Shown here in pieces: positions 1-9,946 of a DNA stretch of 64,000 nucleotides; positions within the stretch are counted from its first letter, which is position 1, and every line of letters starts with the position of its first letter. Source of the DNA: Marsupella aquatica (taxonomy: Eukaryota > Marchantiophyta). A program made the position numbers and the translations under genes. The stretch lies in NCBI GenBank assembly GCA_973895155.1, contig OZ316895.1, positions 7,688,001-7,752,000 on the forward strand. The letters are read 5' to 3'. The notes beneath the pieces are model-generated. The model did no database searches. It worked only from the letters and a program-made list of their open reading frames with translations, and had not been told where the DNA came from.

Positions 1-2661
1 GAGGTTAGCAAGTTTGATTCTTCTGAGGCACAGAAAGTGTCAGCACCTGAATCCGCACCAAAAGCACCGCCCCCTCCACCAAAGGGCCCACCGCCACCCC
101 CACCCCCTCCTGGCCCACCAGCTGGTCTCCCAGGTGGACCGTCTTCTACCCCTCCAACACCTGCAAACAGTATGAGTGCTGTATTTCAAGAAATCAGCAA
201 AGGAGAAGCCGTTACAGCGGGTTGGTTCTCTGTTTGACTCATTGCCTGCTCTATGTTGAAATTAATGTTGTGGAGGTTACGAGTCTTAGATTAAATGGAA
301 CTTACAAATTTCAGCATCTTTTCTATGAAGTTTAGGGTTAGAAGCTCGCTTTAGGAAAGAGAGTTGATTTGTGGTCCAAGTTCTAGTGGGTTGATTTGTG
401 GTCAATTCACTCACAAAAAGCTCGGTCTTTGGTTCTGCAGCGAGGAAATCCTCTAAATTTCTGGCTGAATGATAACCTGTCTTGCAGGATTGAGGAAAGT
501 GACTGATGACATGAAGACTAAGAACAGGGCTGATAGATCAGGAGCTGTCCCTGCTGGATCTGCTTCTGTATCTGAAAAGGGGAGTCCCGCAGGCCCAGTG
601 AAAGCTGTGGTGAAGAAACCGCTCTTTGAGCTCCAGTTGGGGCGCAAGTAAGTCAAAACTCCCCGGATGTCATTATAAATAGCATTTTCAGATTTCTGTC
701 TCTGAAGGTGGCGATTAAGTAGATATTCCTTTCAAGGGAAAAATATATATGGAGCCGTTCTCTACAGTTACTCAAACTGCCCTTAACCACAAATACGCAA
801 AGTTTGTAAACGACATTTGAAGCGCGGTAGACGGACAGCATGTACGGAGAACTAGTATGATATCTTGACCAGGATGTAGGTTTAAGACTAGATTTGTACT
901 GAACTAAACCATAAACGTCCCAGCGGCGTTGCACTCAAAATGCCAGTAGAAGTTAATTCCACGTTCATTTAGCTCCTTGACTGAACTGTCATCTGCTTCC
1001 ATAACAAGATTTCATGAGGAGTTAGGAGACTCGCAATGCTGCCGGCCTATTGAATTTGGCCTTCTCTCACGCTTAATACTTTGCTCTGCTCGCCGATATA
1101 TCCTCCTGAATACTTATCCAAAGTGGTATATGAGTTTTCTGGCCGTTATAGTGCGATGTTTGGAGGGTTTGTTTCTTCTCTAGCCTTGGTGGGAAAGGGC
1201 CGATGGCTTTGGGACTCATGTTCACAAGAATCTTCCATACTCAGTGTCTTGTTCTTCTGCCACAGGTGGGTGGTGGAAAATCAGGTGGGCAACAGGAATT
1301 TGGTGATAGAAGATACTAATCCCAGGCAGTCTGTCTATATCTTTGGGTGCAAGGACTCGGTAATTCAAGTGAAAGGTATTTAACCAGTGACTTCCGATGG
1401 TCTACTTTGACTTGGTGCCGAAACGAATAATAACAGCATACTTACACTTAATTGCCAGCCAGCAGATTTGAAGGTAGAAGTTTTCCTGGAATGTTAACGG
1501 TTCAATGATTTCATGTTTCTGTCATTGAAAGGTAGTTTCTAACTCAACAGATGAGTGTTGTTGTGCTTTGCAGGCAAGGTCAACAACATTACTGTAGACA
1601 AGTGTACGAAAACGGCTGCGGTTTTTGGTGTACGCAAGCTATCTGCCTACCCCCCTGAAGTTTTTTGTTGTGGGTTGTTTCATGATGTAAGTGCCTAATA
1701 CAGTCGGTCTGATTGAAAATGGAATTCGTATTTTTCTGCAGGATGTGGTTGCAGCATTTGAAGTGGTGAATTGTACGAGTGTGGAGGTCCAGTGCCAGGT
1801 ATTAAGATCTGTCATGAACTTGAATGCTAGGTGGATCCTTTAACTGGTTACTTGTACTCTCTGCAAACCCGTAGCTGGTTGAGGGCGTTTTCGAGGCCGA
1901 TTTTCAATATGCCCACCAGGCTCAAATTTGCTTCTCTGGATTTCCGTATAATGTTCTTTAGCTTACGGAGCATATGGTCCATCGACAGGGGACGGCACCA
2001 ACAATTGCCATAGACAATACAAATGGGTGTCAGCTGTATTTGAGCAAGGATTCGTTGAAGTCTTCCATAACTACAGCAAAGTCAAGTGAAGTGAACGTCG
2101 CGGTTCCTGGAGCGACACCAGAAGATGATTTGGTATGTACAACTTTTGTGGAGCGTCGTGAAATTGTCAGTGTTGTTCGACTAAGACGATACAAGTCGCG
2201 AGCCCGGTGACTCTATTTTTCGTACATAATTTGGCTATCACAATGCTGAATCCAATCAACTATTTGTTTGGACCGTATAGTTTCAGCTCATCCTAGAGTA
2301 CATGACTTCTTGGAGTGATTTTTCGAAGACAGCTGCATGACAAGGCGTTATCTCATTACTCTTGAGCTTATACGAACAGACCAAGCTACACAACGTGGAC
2401 AGCATTGTCTGTTTCGTATAAGCTCAGTAACGCTAATTTCTTGAGTTTGGACCTGCAATAACGCTTTTAGACTGCGATTGAAAACCAATCAGATAATGTG
2501 CCGTATGTCTATAAGGGGAGGTGAGGGAATGAGAACGTCTCAGAATTGCTCATTCTATACTTTGATGATGGCAGGTGGAGCATGCATTACCAGAGCAGTT
2601 TCTGAACGTGTTTCAAGATGGGCAATTTGTAACAACCCCAGTATCGCACTCTGGAGGTTAA
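1..2661 (+). CDS. CAP1: Cyclase-associated protein (CAP/Srv2), C-terminal half, 5' partial
   Basis: Seven exons can be joined: 1-220, 488-647, 1266-1375, 1574-1629, 1742-1798, 1989-2132 and 2575-2661. They total 834 nt (277 codons plus TAA), and every junction is GT-AG and keeps phase. The 5' part lies outside the window. The protein reads through a poly-proline stretch (residues 17-50), then a WH2-like segment (FQEISKGEAVTAGLRKVTDD), then the beta-helical CARP domain starting KKPLFELQLGRKWVVENQ and ending VSHSGG. In the known family, CAP binds actin monomers, speeds ADP/ATP exchange on actin and recycles cofilin-bound actin in the cytosol. The poly-proline segment would bind profilin. The missing N-terminal half (oligomerisation and helical-folded domains) should lie to the left. 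Identity is very secure. The gene symbol follows Arabidopsis usage. Confidence 0.95.
2361..2427. repeat. Near-perfect inverted repeat in the last CAP intron
   Basis: The arms at 2361-2381 and 2407-2427 share the core GAGCTTATACGAA and are complementary over about 20 bp with one single-base gap. The loop is 25 nt. It lies inside the intron between the CAP exons ending at 2132 and starting at 2575. It could be a small transposon remnant or a foldback RNA. No function can be assigned. Confidence 0.75.
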
Positions 2662-5600
2662 GTAAACGAGGCTCAAAAATATATATATAGAGTACATATT
2701 ACCATTGACCTGATTTCACATTGAGGGGGTCAAGCTCCTTTCCTGAAAAAGGCTCCATTTTTTTCTCGTCAGCTCTATGATATTCATCTGTAGATAAAGC
2801 GGTTGGAATGTGCTACGATCCGGTCAAGTGTGTATGAGCCACATGGCCCGCGCAGGTCCCTTGCACATCTGTGAATGTACCGTCGTTGATCAGGACTTGA
2901 AACCATGGTGTAGAAATTGCAACGATTAGGATGGACTTCAGTATGAGAAGTCCTGGGTTGAACAATTAAAATTCTCACATGAATGTTACAGTCTTGTGAT
3001 CTTGTTCATTCACTTCCTTATTTTGGGGGAAGAGAAGGGGAAAATTTGAGGCTACTTCCAGGAGTTTTTGTGTCCCATCTTGGTAGATGTCTAATTTACT
3101 GATGTTGAAGTTCACAATATTCATTGTCTCCTTCGTAAAGATAACCTACCCCGCAATGTTGATAATGATGAGGCACTATCCTTTATTGCATAATCAAGAT
3201 GTACGCTTATGGGAACCCCTTCACCGAGAATTTAAAAAAACTAGTCATGCAGCAACTCCTCTCAGATGCTGTAGCCCAACAAAACCTCGAGGAAGTGACT
3301 CCTATGTAATTGACTCACCTCCTCTGCACTCGGCACTGGAGATAAATACCCTGGTCACTCCGCGTACCTGTTCCTTAACACAGTCCTTCGCGTCACTTGA
3401 GTCCTCACAGGCTCAAACCTCATGAAGGGGACCTATGTTGTCAAGAATCCCAACAGACAGTAATCCTCAAGAAGGTGTGGAGCTAGCTTGGCATTGCAGG
3501 AATGTTCGACAAGATTGATTACAACGGAGCGGCGTACTGAATTTCAACATCGACCTAATGCCACTGGGGTGTCGGCAATGCAATCACCGCTCAGGTCCTT
3601 CATACTCGCAGCCAGGCTCCAGGTTGAGGCACCTGCATTTGGGGAGGTTTGGCTGACACTGCAGCTGAAACAGCCACAAAAACACGCAATAAGTTCTTTC
3701 TTCATCATCCCAAGAACAGTCTGGGAAGGAAGCTGCATGCCCACAATCCTGCTTCAAGCAACACGAATGCGGCTCCAAAACCTAATCTATGGCCACGGTG
3801 GTGAGAGTAAGGACTCTTACCACTCAAAAGGAAATATGAAAAGCGAGATCAAGGAATGTCCTAAAGCTTGCACAGATCCAGTGTCGAGTTCTTTCTCGAA
3901 ATCACTCAAGAGGAGTGTAGATTGCAAATAACTTATTAAGGGGACGAAACACCAATGTAGTGTCATCCCAGTTCACCAAACAGTACTGTATTGCCATCCC
4001 GGTTAGTGCAAGACCTGCGTGAAACATTAATTGCTCCTCATTTTAGTGAATAGCACACGGCGGGAAAATTGATCTCCTAGTTTCCTTTTCCCATCTTAAA
4101 ATAATATATCACATGATCCCAATGCCAAAGCAACCCAAGGAAGGGAAGGAAAAGAAAAGAGAGGAGAGGGCCCCAAGAAAAACAAGCCAAGGGGACCCAA
4201 GCAAATGAAGAAGCCAGGGCCAAAAACAGGGCCAAAAAAGGTACCTTAAAACCAATGAATACACTGAAAGTCATTGTTGACACCTGGATACTTACGGTAG
4301 AAGTTGGGCACAAGTAAATGCACATCAAAAAACAACAGACTACCATGTACAACACACTCAGTGATAGAAAATTCATCTCAAATGTGGGCAAATGCCACAT
4401 GGCACGATACACTGTATGCTGCTGCTTTTCTATGTGCATTTACTAGAAAAGTCAGAAGTTTACACGAAAAAATTATTTCTAGGTTTCACAAGGACCCCAA
4501 AGTATTTTGTTAGTCAGGCCCATATTTATAATAATTTTTCTTATTTTAATTTTTTAATTTTTTAAAAGGCGATGGTGCGCAAACTACATGGCATTATGGT
4601 AGTGTAACCTTCAGATGGGGAAGAAAGTAGATGGATGTGGACAAAGACCATGCTATTACAAAGAGTCTTATTATGAAGCCTACAAGAAAAGGCTCTTCTT
4701 GTTTCTGCACGTTAGAAATCCAACTTCATGTAAGTAGCATGTTGGGAGCCCACAACTGATACTTCCCTTGTAACCCATTGAGTTGCAATTATAAAATTTT
4801 CATGCCAAGATGTTATATGAATCATTCTTTCTTTACAAAAGTTTCTTCATTCTTAAGAGTCATGCTAATTAATGTCTTGTCTCAGTAGCAAACTTATATA
4901 GAGGGTATAATTAGATTAATGTACCCCATGTAGGATGTTAGGATAGCTTTGCAAAGTGAGAGCAAATCTGTAAATTATGTATCATATTTATCAGCAAATC
5001 ATGGAACTCACCAGTAGTTTTTTCAAGTAAGACTTTGCAACCAAGAATGTTGAAGCTCAGCTTCTTATGTCACATTCCCTAAAGAAAAACAACATGAAAT
5101 GAAACAAAACACATTTGGAGAAGTTTTTCAACTTTGAAAAGCTTAACACTCACATTACTGTAAGCCAATCCTTGAAGCATTGAGAGGTTATTGTAGTTAG
5201 AATTTAACTTATCAATGCCAGCCACATGTCATAGCTTGCCTTATGTTTTTAAAAACTCTTTTGGTGTGAAATCAGTGTTGATGAATAATAAATTACCTTC
5301 CTTTTGTGTCAATCTGTCCGGGTAATCTGCTGATTGCATGAAGGTTGAATCTTAGCTTCAAGCATCATGTCACAAGTCATGTGGAGGTGCTCTAAGAAAC
5401 CTCTTTAGCCAAGACCATCATTTCCAACAAAATCAAACTTGTTTTCCCATTGGTGGTGTTATGTGATGAAGAATAGTTTTCATCCCATACACTTGCAAGT
5501 CATTGAAAATATTAGTTGAGGGCCAAGCTCCTCACTGTTCATATTTTCTTCTTTCACTTAAGCTTCTAACTTGTGATTTTGGTAGTAGGGTTGGCCATTT

Positions 5601-5668
5601 TGGTGGAGAGAGATAGGGTTGACATGTTTCATCAAGCTTTGCATTTTGAGCTTGAAACATGACAAATA
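2662..5668. other. Spacer with CAP 3' UTR; no gene recognised
   Basis: CAP runs toward this spacer and the lectin receptor gene (minus strand) also ends into it, so the two genes converge. Short ORFs occur at 3087-3425 and 3488-3931, but they match no family I recognise and overlap ORFs in other frames. The stretch 4110-4250 is purine-rich on the plus strand, and 4520-4565 is A/T-rich. Both transcripts' polyadenylation regions should lie here. Nothing else was supported. Confidence 0.6.
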
Positions 5669-8600
5669 TCACAATTCTTTTGGGACATTTCTCTTGATCC
5701 TGTTGGAATGAGCCTCCAAGTGAACAACCTCCATTGATCCAGATCCAAGATGAGCAGACCCTTGATTAGGATTATCTGCCAAGTGTTGTGAAGGAGCTGA
5801 AGCTTTTTTGTTCCCACGGTTTGAACGCGGAAATGGGCTTGAAGATGGTGACCCAAGTGTTGCAGACGAGGCTCCGGATAGACGAGCTGAATCTGATCCA
5901 TGAGATCCACGAGATCTATAGACATTTGATAAATTAGATGAAATACTGGAAGGTCTATTAAAATTAATCTGAGTGCCCTGAGCTTGCAGTGAAGGCAGAG
6001 AAAGTCCAGGAAGTACATCTATAGCTGAGGTTTGTTTTGTGGGCTTACTACTTTGTTTCAGATTTGGCATAGGTAATGGCCATTTAGGAGGAGGTAGATT
6101 GTTACCAGTTGGAACAAGATGATTTTTCTCCACTTTTGGAGAGTTTTGAAGTGGCCTAACTGTGGGTGGAGTACTGGAAGATTTATTAACATGAATCTGG
6201 GTACCCTTAGCTTGAAGTGCAGGAGATACATCTACAGCCAAGACTTGCTTTTGTGGCTTACTACTTTGTTTCAGATTTGGGATTGGTAGCGGCCATGTAT
6301 GATGTAGATTGTCATCAATTGGAATAAGATGAGTTTTCTCCACTTTTGAAGAGATTTGAAGTGGCCTGGGAGCTGAGGGTGGAGTACTGGAGGGTGTATT
6401 AAAATGATTCTGATTGCCCTTAGCTTGCAGTGAAGGCACAGAAAGTGCAGAAGATGCATCTCCAGCTAAGGTTTGTTTTTTAGGCTTACTATTGAGTTTC
6501 AGATTTGGAATTGGTAGTGGCCATGTAGGAGGAGGTAGATTGCTACCAAGTGAAATACGATGAGTTTTCTCCACTTTTGGAGAGTTTGAAATTGGCCTAG
6601 GAAGTGTGGGCGAGCGATGAACTAATTGCACTTGCTTGCCTTCTGGCAATGTGAAGAGTCTAGCATGAGTATTGTCCCAAGATGTGTTGACAACCTCTGA
6701 GTTTTCCACCCACTCCAAACTAGTGGGCTGTTCAGGCTGGGAAGATTGAGAGACTAGATCAACTGTTAAGTTTAGAGTAGGGATTTCTGTCCACAAAGTC
6801 TCAACCCTTTCTTCCCCTTGTTCAGAAGAGATAGGTTGTACATTATAGTCTAAAGAAACATCTACCCATGAGCATTTTTCCTGGCTTGATGGCATGAGAG
6901 AGCTCATGTCATCTCCAACAAGAATATCAATATCATGGATATCCACCCATGAGTTGTTTCCTTGGCTTGGGTTGTTGCCCATAAAAAGAACAGTGTCATG
7001 AATATCCACCCATGAGCTTTTTGATCTGCGAGCTGCATCTCCCAGTGACAATTCAATATCAGTCCACTCATTTTCATTCTCAAACAGCGCATTTTTGAAC
7101 GAGATAGGATCCTCCTTGGTTAAGATGGAGTCCTCCCATTTAGATACAGTTTCTGCTCCAATATCAAATGTTGTTGGAGTAATTGTTGTTGGAGGAAATG
7201 GTATCTCTCCAGATAAACATTGGACAACTTGCTTCATAGTTGGTCTTTCTTGTGGAAGAAGATCAAGACACATCAAGCTAAGTTTGGAAACTAATACAAA
7301 CTGTTGAATTTCATCGTCTGTCATAATATCATCTTCAATTGCATCTGTGAGCTTCTCTTCATCTTTCAAATATGATACCCACTCAACTAAATTTTGTTCC
7401 TCTGGTGGTTTTGCATGGTCCTCAAGTTGTCTTTGGCAAGCAATTTCAAGACACAATATTCCAAATGCATACACATCTGTGTATTGCGTGCCAGTCTTAC
7501 TTTTGGCAAACTCTGGTGCAAGATACCCAAAAGTTGCATCTTGGACGTATAGTGAAGATGGTGTTTCTGTTTGCTCCATATCAATCAAGCAACTCAATCT
7601 ATAATCTCCTAGTTTGGATTTTGTTTGGTCATTTTCTATGATGACACTGTGAGATGTCACATTCCCATGGATGATTGGTGATTGCCATCCTTCATGTAGA
7701 TATTTCAAAGCACTTGCAATAGCTTTGATAGTGTCAAACCTCTTGTCCCAGGGATAAGCAGCAATATATCCAGGACTTTTAAATAGAATCCTGTCAAGAC
7801 TCTGCCCCCTGACTAGTTCATAGACAATGTAGAATCGTCCTTGGTGTTTACACCAACCAAGAAATTTAACCAAGTTGGGATGTTGTAGCCGGCTGAAAAT
7901 GGACATTTCTGCCCGGACTTCCTTGGACTTTATTTTCAGAAGTTCTATGTTCATCACTTTCACAGCAATTTCAGCAGAGGAGTCTTCCAAGAAGCCTCTG
8001 TAAGTAGCATGTCTTTCTGAAATAGTTTGGCTAAGCTTATTACTTGAACTAAAACCATTGGTTGCTTCACTCAATTCCCTGTACTGATATCGAGTGGCTT
8101 CAACCTCCTCTTCTACATGAGCTGCTTCTTTTAAGAGGTTAGCGATTTGTTCCTTCTCATTTGTTGTGCCCAAACCATGATCGCTGGAAGGATCAAGAGG
8201 TTTCTCGACTAATCTAGATGATCTTTTAAGACCTAAGATCATGGTTGCCATAGAGGACCTTGGGGGTTTTGTTTGTCTTTGAATGATTGTTTCAGTTGTA
8301 ACATCAACTCTTGCAACTTCATCTTCAGGAGAGCTGTAATAATTGAGTGAATCTCCCCAAAGAGAGCCTCGTCCAAAAGAGTACTCCTCAGTGTTTATTA
8401 CCTGGAAGTTGTTTCTGTCTGCCTGTTTCTTAGCTTTTGTCACAATGTTTAGCACCATATCACCTTTTTGAGACTCGTTTTCCTTTGAGGAAAAATCATT
8501 TTTGCCTTCACCATCTTCCTCAATGTTCTCTTGACCTTGTTCTCCTAAGGAACAAAACTCCCCTAAGGTACTAAATTCCAGTTCTATCAAATCATCAGGA

Positions 8601-9946
8601 TTTGCAAGACAAGCAAACCCAAATTGGGAAAAGCCTACCAAAATTGCTAAAATTAGCGTGATGATAAATAGCACTCCTAGTGTTGTACCCAAGACTTTTC
8701 CAAAGTAAGCAGCTTTAGCTGCTAAAGTATTGTTAGCATTTTCTACATATGGGCTAGGAATAATTGGGACAGGTGCCATGGATCCGTTAGGTGTAGGACT
8801 AAATGCAGGTGTCATAGATCTATTAGGTGTAGGACTAAATGCAGGCGACATGGGTCTATTAGGGGTAGGACTAAATGCAGTCGTCATGGATCTTTTAAGT
8901 GTAGGACTAAATGGTGGGGGTGATGGCAGTGGGGATGGCGGGGGTGGTGGATGAAGGTAAAAATTGGAGTTATAAACATGAGGCAAATGAAAAAAAATGG
9001 GTGGCAGAGAGCGCACATTCTGAGGGTTCCTATTGCCAATAGGTGAAAGAAGGGAGTAAGGCAGGGCAGGTGAATTCTCAGCCACATTTAGGTGTGCTTC
9101 AAATGACCAATTATGAATTAAAACTCCGTTCTCATGGTTTGATTGGGTTTGAGAGCTAAAGCCCACATACACTAGGTTAGCATACAGAGGACTTAAATCG
9201 ATCAAAATTTTGATGATCGGCTGTTGTGGTTTGTTGCTATCATTCCGTATCCTGATCTCAAGTTCTTTGGTTGCATCATTATAGTCAACCCATGAATATC
9301 TTAAGTTTCCATCGTTTGGTGAAAGACCAAGTAAGGATGGATTTATTCTGGCCAGAGACGGAACATTCTCAAGACCTCTTCCTATGCGCCTGGTGTTGGT
9401 GCCATTGAACACTTTGTTCATACTCATATCATATTCTACTATAGCAACAACACGAATGGGAGGTTTCATATTATCTAAGGTCAAAGAACTCAGATTTAAG
9501 GGTGTTCCATCAGCGGATGTATTGTCAGGAATTTCCATCAGAAAGAAGGCAAAATGAGCTTTGGTTTGGTCAGTGAAGGAGGGAAGTGAGAATGAAAAAG
9601 ATGTGCTAAAAGATGTCATGGGTACTCTTCTTGTTTGGGGATTTATTCCCTGGAAGGCAATGCTTTTCGAGTGAAGTACAAGGCCTCGACAAATGTTGAT
9701 TTGGCAAGAAGTGAAACCTGGGCTTGTAAGCTGCAATGCTCGTACATCATTGTCAATGGTTGCACTATACAGAAATGTTAGTGTACCAGTTCCGTTGTCT
9801 GTAGTGAACTCATTGTATCTGAAGGAGGTAGGGTCCACTTGTACCCATTGTGGAGGGACAATTGATGCTACCACCTTTGAAGTTCTCATATTTACCACAG
9901 AGGTGATAGTACTTAGGATGATGACCATCAACATTAGGATCGTCAT
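5669..9946 (-). CDS. L-type lectin receptor-like pseudokinase with long repeat tail
   Basis: A single intronless ORF of 1425 codons runs from ATG at 9946 to TGA at 5669. Residues 1-20 look like a signal peptide. Residues about 33-285 form a legume-lectin domain (VYVGFSSQTQ, WSFEAHL). Residues 330-395 are a proline-rich stalk with four 12-aa repeats. Residues 419-440 span the membrane. Residues 621-916 form a kinase fold that keeps the ATP-anchoring lysine (AVK, K663), the helix-C glutamate (E680), the APE motif (810-812) and RPTM. However, the glycine-rich loop is lost, HRD is HGN (760-762) and DFG is DYR (781-783), so it should be a pseudokinase. Residues 925-1425 form an unusual tail with W-x-x-[I/V] motifs and three repeats of about 70 aa. 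Normal plant L-type lectin kinases are about 650-720 aa, so this protein is twice that size. It is probably a plasma-membrane receptor or scaffold; ligand unknown. The open frame over 4.3 kb argues against a dead gene. Confidence 0.92.
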   Translation of the reverse strand: MTILMLMVIILSTITSVVNMRTSKVVASIVPPQWVQVDPTSFRYNEFTTDNGTGTLTFLYSATIDNDVRALQLTSPGFTSCQINICRGLVLHSKSIAFQGINPQTRRVPMTSFSTSFSFSLPSFTDQTKAHFAFFLMEIPDNTSADGTPLNLSSLTLDNMKPPIRVVAIVEYDMSMNKVFNGTNTRRIGRGLENVPSLARINPSLLGLSPNDGNLRYSWVDYNDATKELEIRIRNDSNKPQQPIIKILIDLSPLYANLVYVGFSSQTQSNHENGVLIHNWSFEAHLNVAENSPALPYSLLSPIGNRNPQNVRSLPPIFFHLPHVYNSNFYLHPPPPPSPLPSPPPFSPTLKRSMTTAFSPTPNRPMSPAFSPTPNRSMTPAFSPTPNGSMAPVPIIPSPYVENANNTLAAKAAYFGKVLGTTLGVLFIITLILAILVGFSQFGFACLANPDDLIELEFSTLGEFCSLGEQGQENIEEDGEGKNDFSSKENESQKGDMVLNIVTKAKKQADRNNFQVINTEEYSFGRGSLWGDSLNYYSSPEDEVARVDVTTETIIQRQTKPPRSSMATMILGLKRSSRLVEKPLDPSSDHGLGTTNEKEQIANLLKEAAHVEEEVEATRYQYRELSEATNGFSSSNKLSQTISERHATYRGFLEDSSAEIAVKVMNIELLKIKSKEVRAEMSIFSRLQHPNLVKFLGWCKHQGRFYIVYELVRGQSLDRILFKSPGYIAAYPWDKRFDTIKAIASALKYLHEGWQSPIIHGNVTSHSVIIENDQTKSKLGDYRLSCLIDMEQTETPSSLYVQDATFGYLAPEFAKSKTGTQYTDVYAFGILCLEIACQRQLEDHAKPPEEQNLVEWVSYLKDEEKLTDAIEDDIMTDDEIQQFVLVSKLSLMCLDLLPQERPTMKQVVQCLSGEIPFPPTTITPTTFDIGAETVSKWEDSILTKEDPISFKNALFENENEWTDIELSLGDAARRSKSSWVDIHDTVLFMGNNPSQGNNSWVDIHDIDILVGDDMSSLMPSSQEKCSWVDVSLDYNVQPISSEQGEERVETLWTEIPTLNLTVDLVSQSSQPEQPTSLEWVENSEVVNTSWDNTHARLFTLPEGKQVQLVHRSPTLPRPISNSPKVEKTHRISLGSNLPPPTWPLPIPNLKLNSKPKKQTLAGDASSALSVPSLQAKGNQNHFNTPSSTPPSAPRPLQISSKVEKTHLIPIDDNLHHTWPLPIPNLKQSSKPQKQVLAVDVSPALQAKGTQIHVNKSSSTPPTVRPLQNSPKVEKNHLVPTGNNLPPPKWPLPMPNLKQSSKPTKQTSAIDVLPGLSLPSLQAQGTQINFNRPSSISSNLSNVYRSRGSHGSDSARLSGASSATLGSPSSSPFPRSNRGNKKASAPSQHLADNPNQGSAHLGSGSMEVVHLEAHSNRIKRNVPKEL
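5936..6586 (-). repeat. Three ~70-residue tandem repeats in the lectin pseudokinase tail
   Basis: Residues 1121-1197, 1198-1267 and 1268-1337 are three diverged copies of one unit. Each contains KVEK(T/N)H, then WPLPIPNLK or WPLPMPNLK, a lysine-rich KPxKQ, LQAKGTQ or LQAQGTQ, and a Ser/Pro run. The segment is proline- and serine-rich with no predicted fold, and is cytoplasmic by topology. The conserved WPLP(I/M)PNLK core may be a short binding motif. No family match is known to me. Confidence 0.85.
6782..7066 (-). other. Cluster of five W-x-x-[I/V] motifs (AIM/LIR-like) in the receptor tail
   Basis: Between residues 961 and 1055 of the lectin pseudokinase are WTDI (961), WVDI (979), WVDI (1000), WVDV (1027) and WTEI (1052). 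Each fits the core consensus of ATG8-interacting motifs, an aromatic residue, two residues, then Leu/Ile/Val, and each has an acidic residue at the third position. Three are preceded by serine and one by glutamate. The motifs sit in sequence that looks disordered, just after the kinase fold. The motif pattern is seen directly. ATG8 binding is inference only. Confidence 0.6.
8768..8911 (-). repeat. Four 36-bp (12-aa) stalk repeats, FSPTPNRSM type
   Basis: Residues 346-393 of the lectin receptor consist of four 12-residue units beginning FSPT at residues 346, 358, 370 and 382. They form an extracellular Ser/Pro-rich stalk next to a short poly-proline run. Such repeats are common in hydroxyproline-rich cell-wall-contacting stalks and are prone to length variation. 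Confidence 0.9.

Noticed and set aside
3087-3931. Possible gene in the CAP-lectin receptor spacer
   Set aside because: The two ORFs cannot be joined by convincing splice sites, carry no domain, and overlap minus-strand ORFs of similar size.
5669-9946. Lectin receptor as a decayed pseudogene
   Set aside because: Catalytic residues are lost but the frame is open for 1425 codons, with signal peptide, membrane span and repeats intact. A pseudokinase explains this better.
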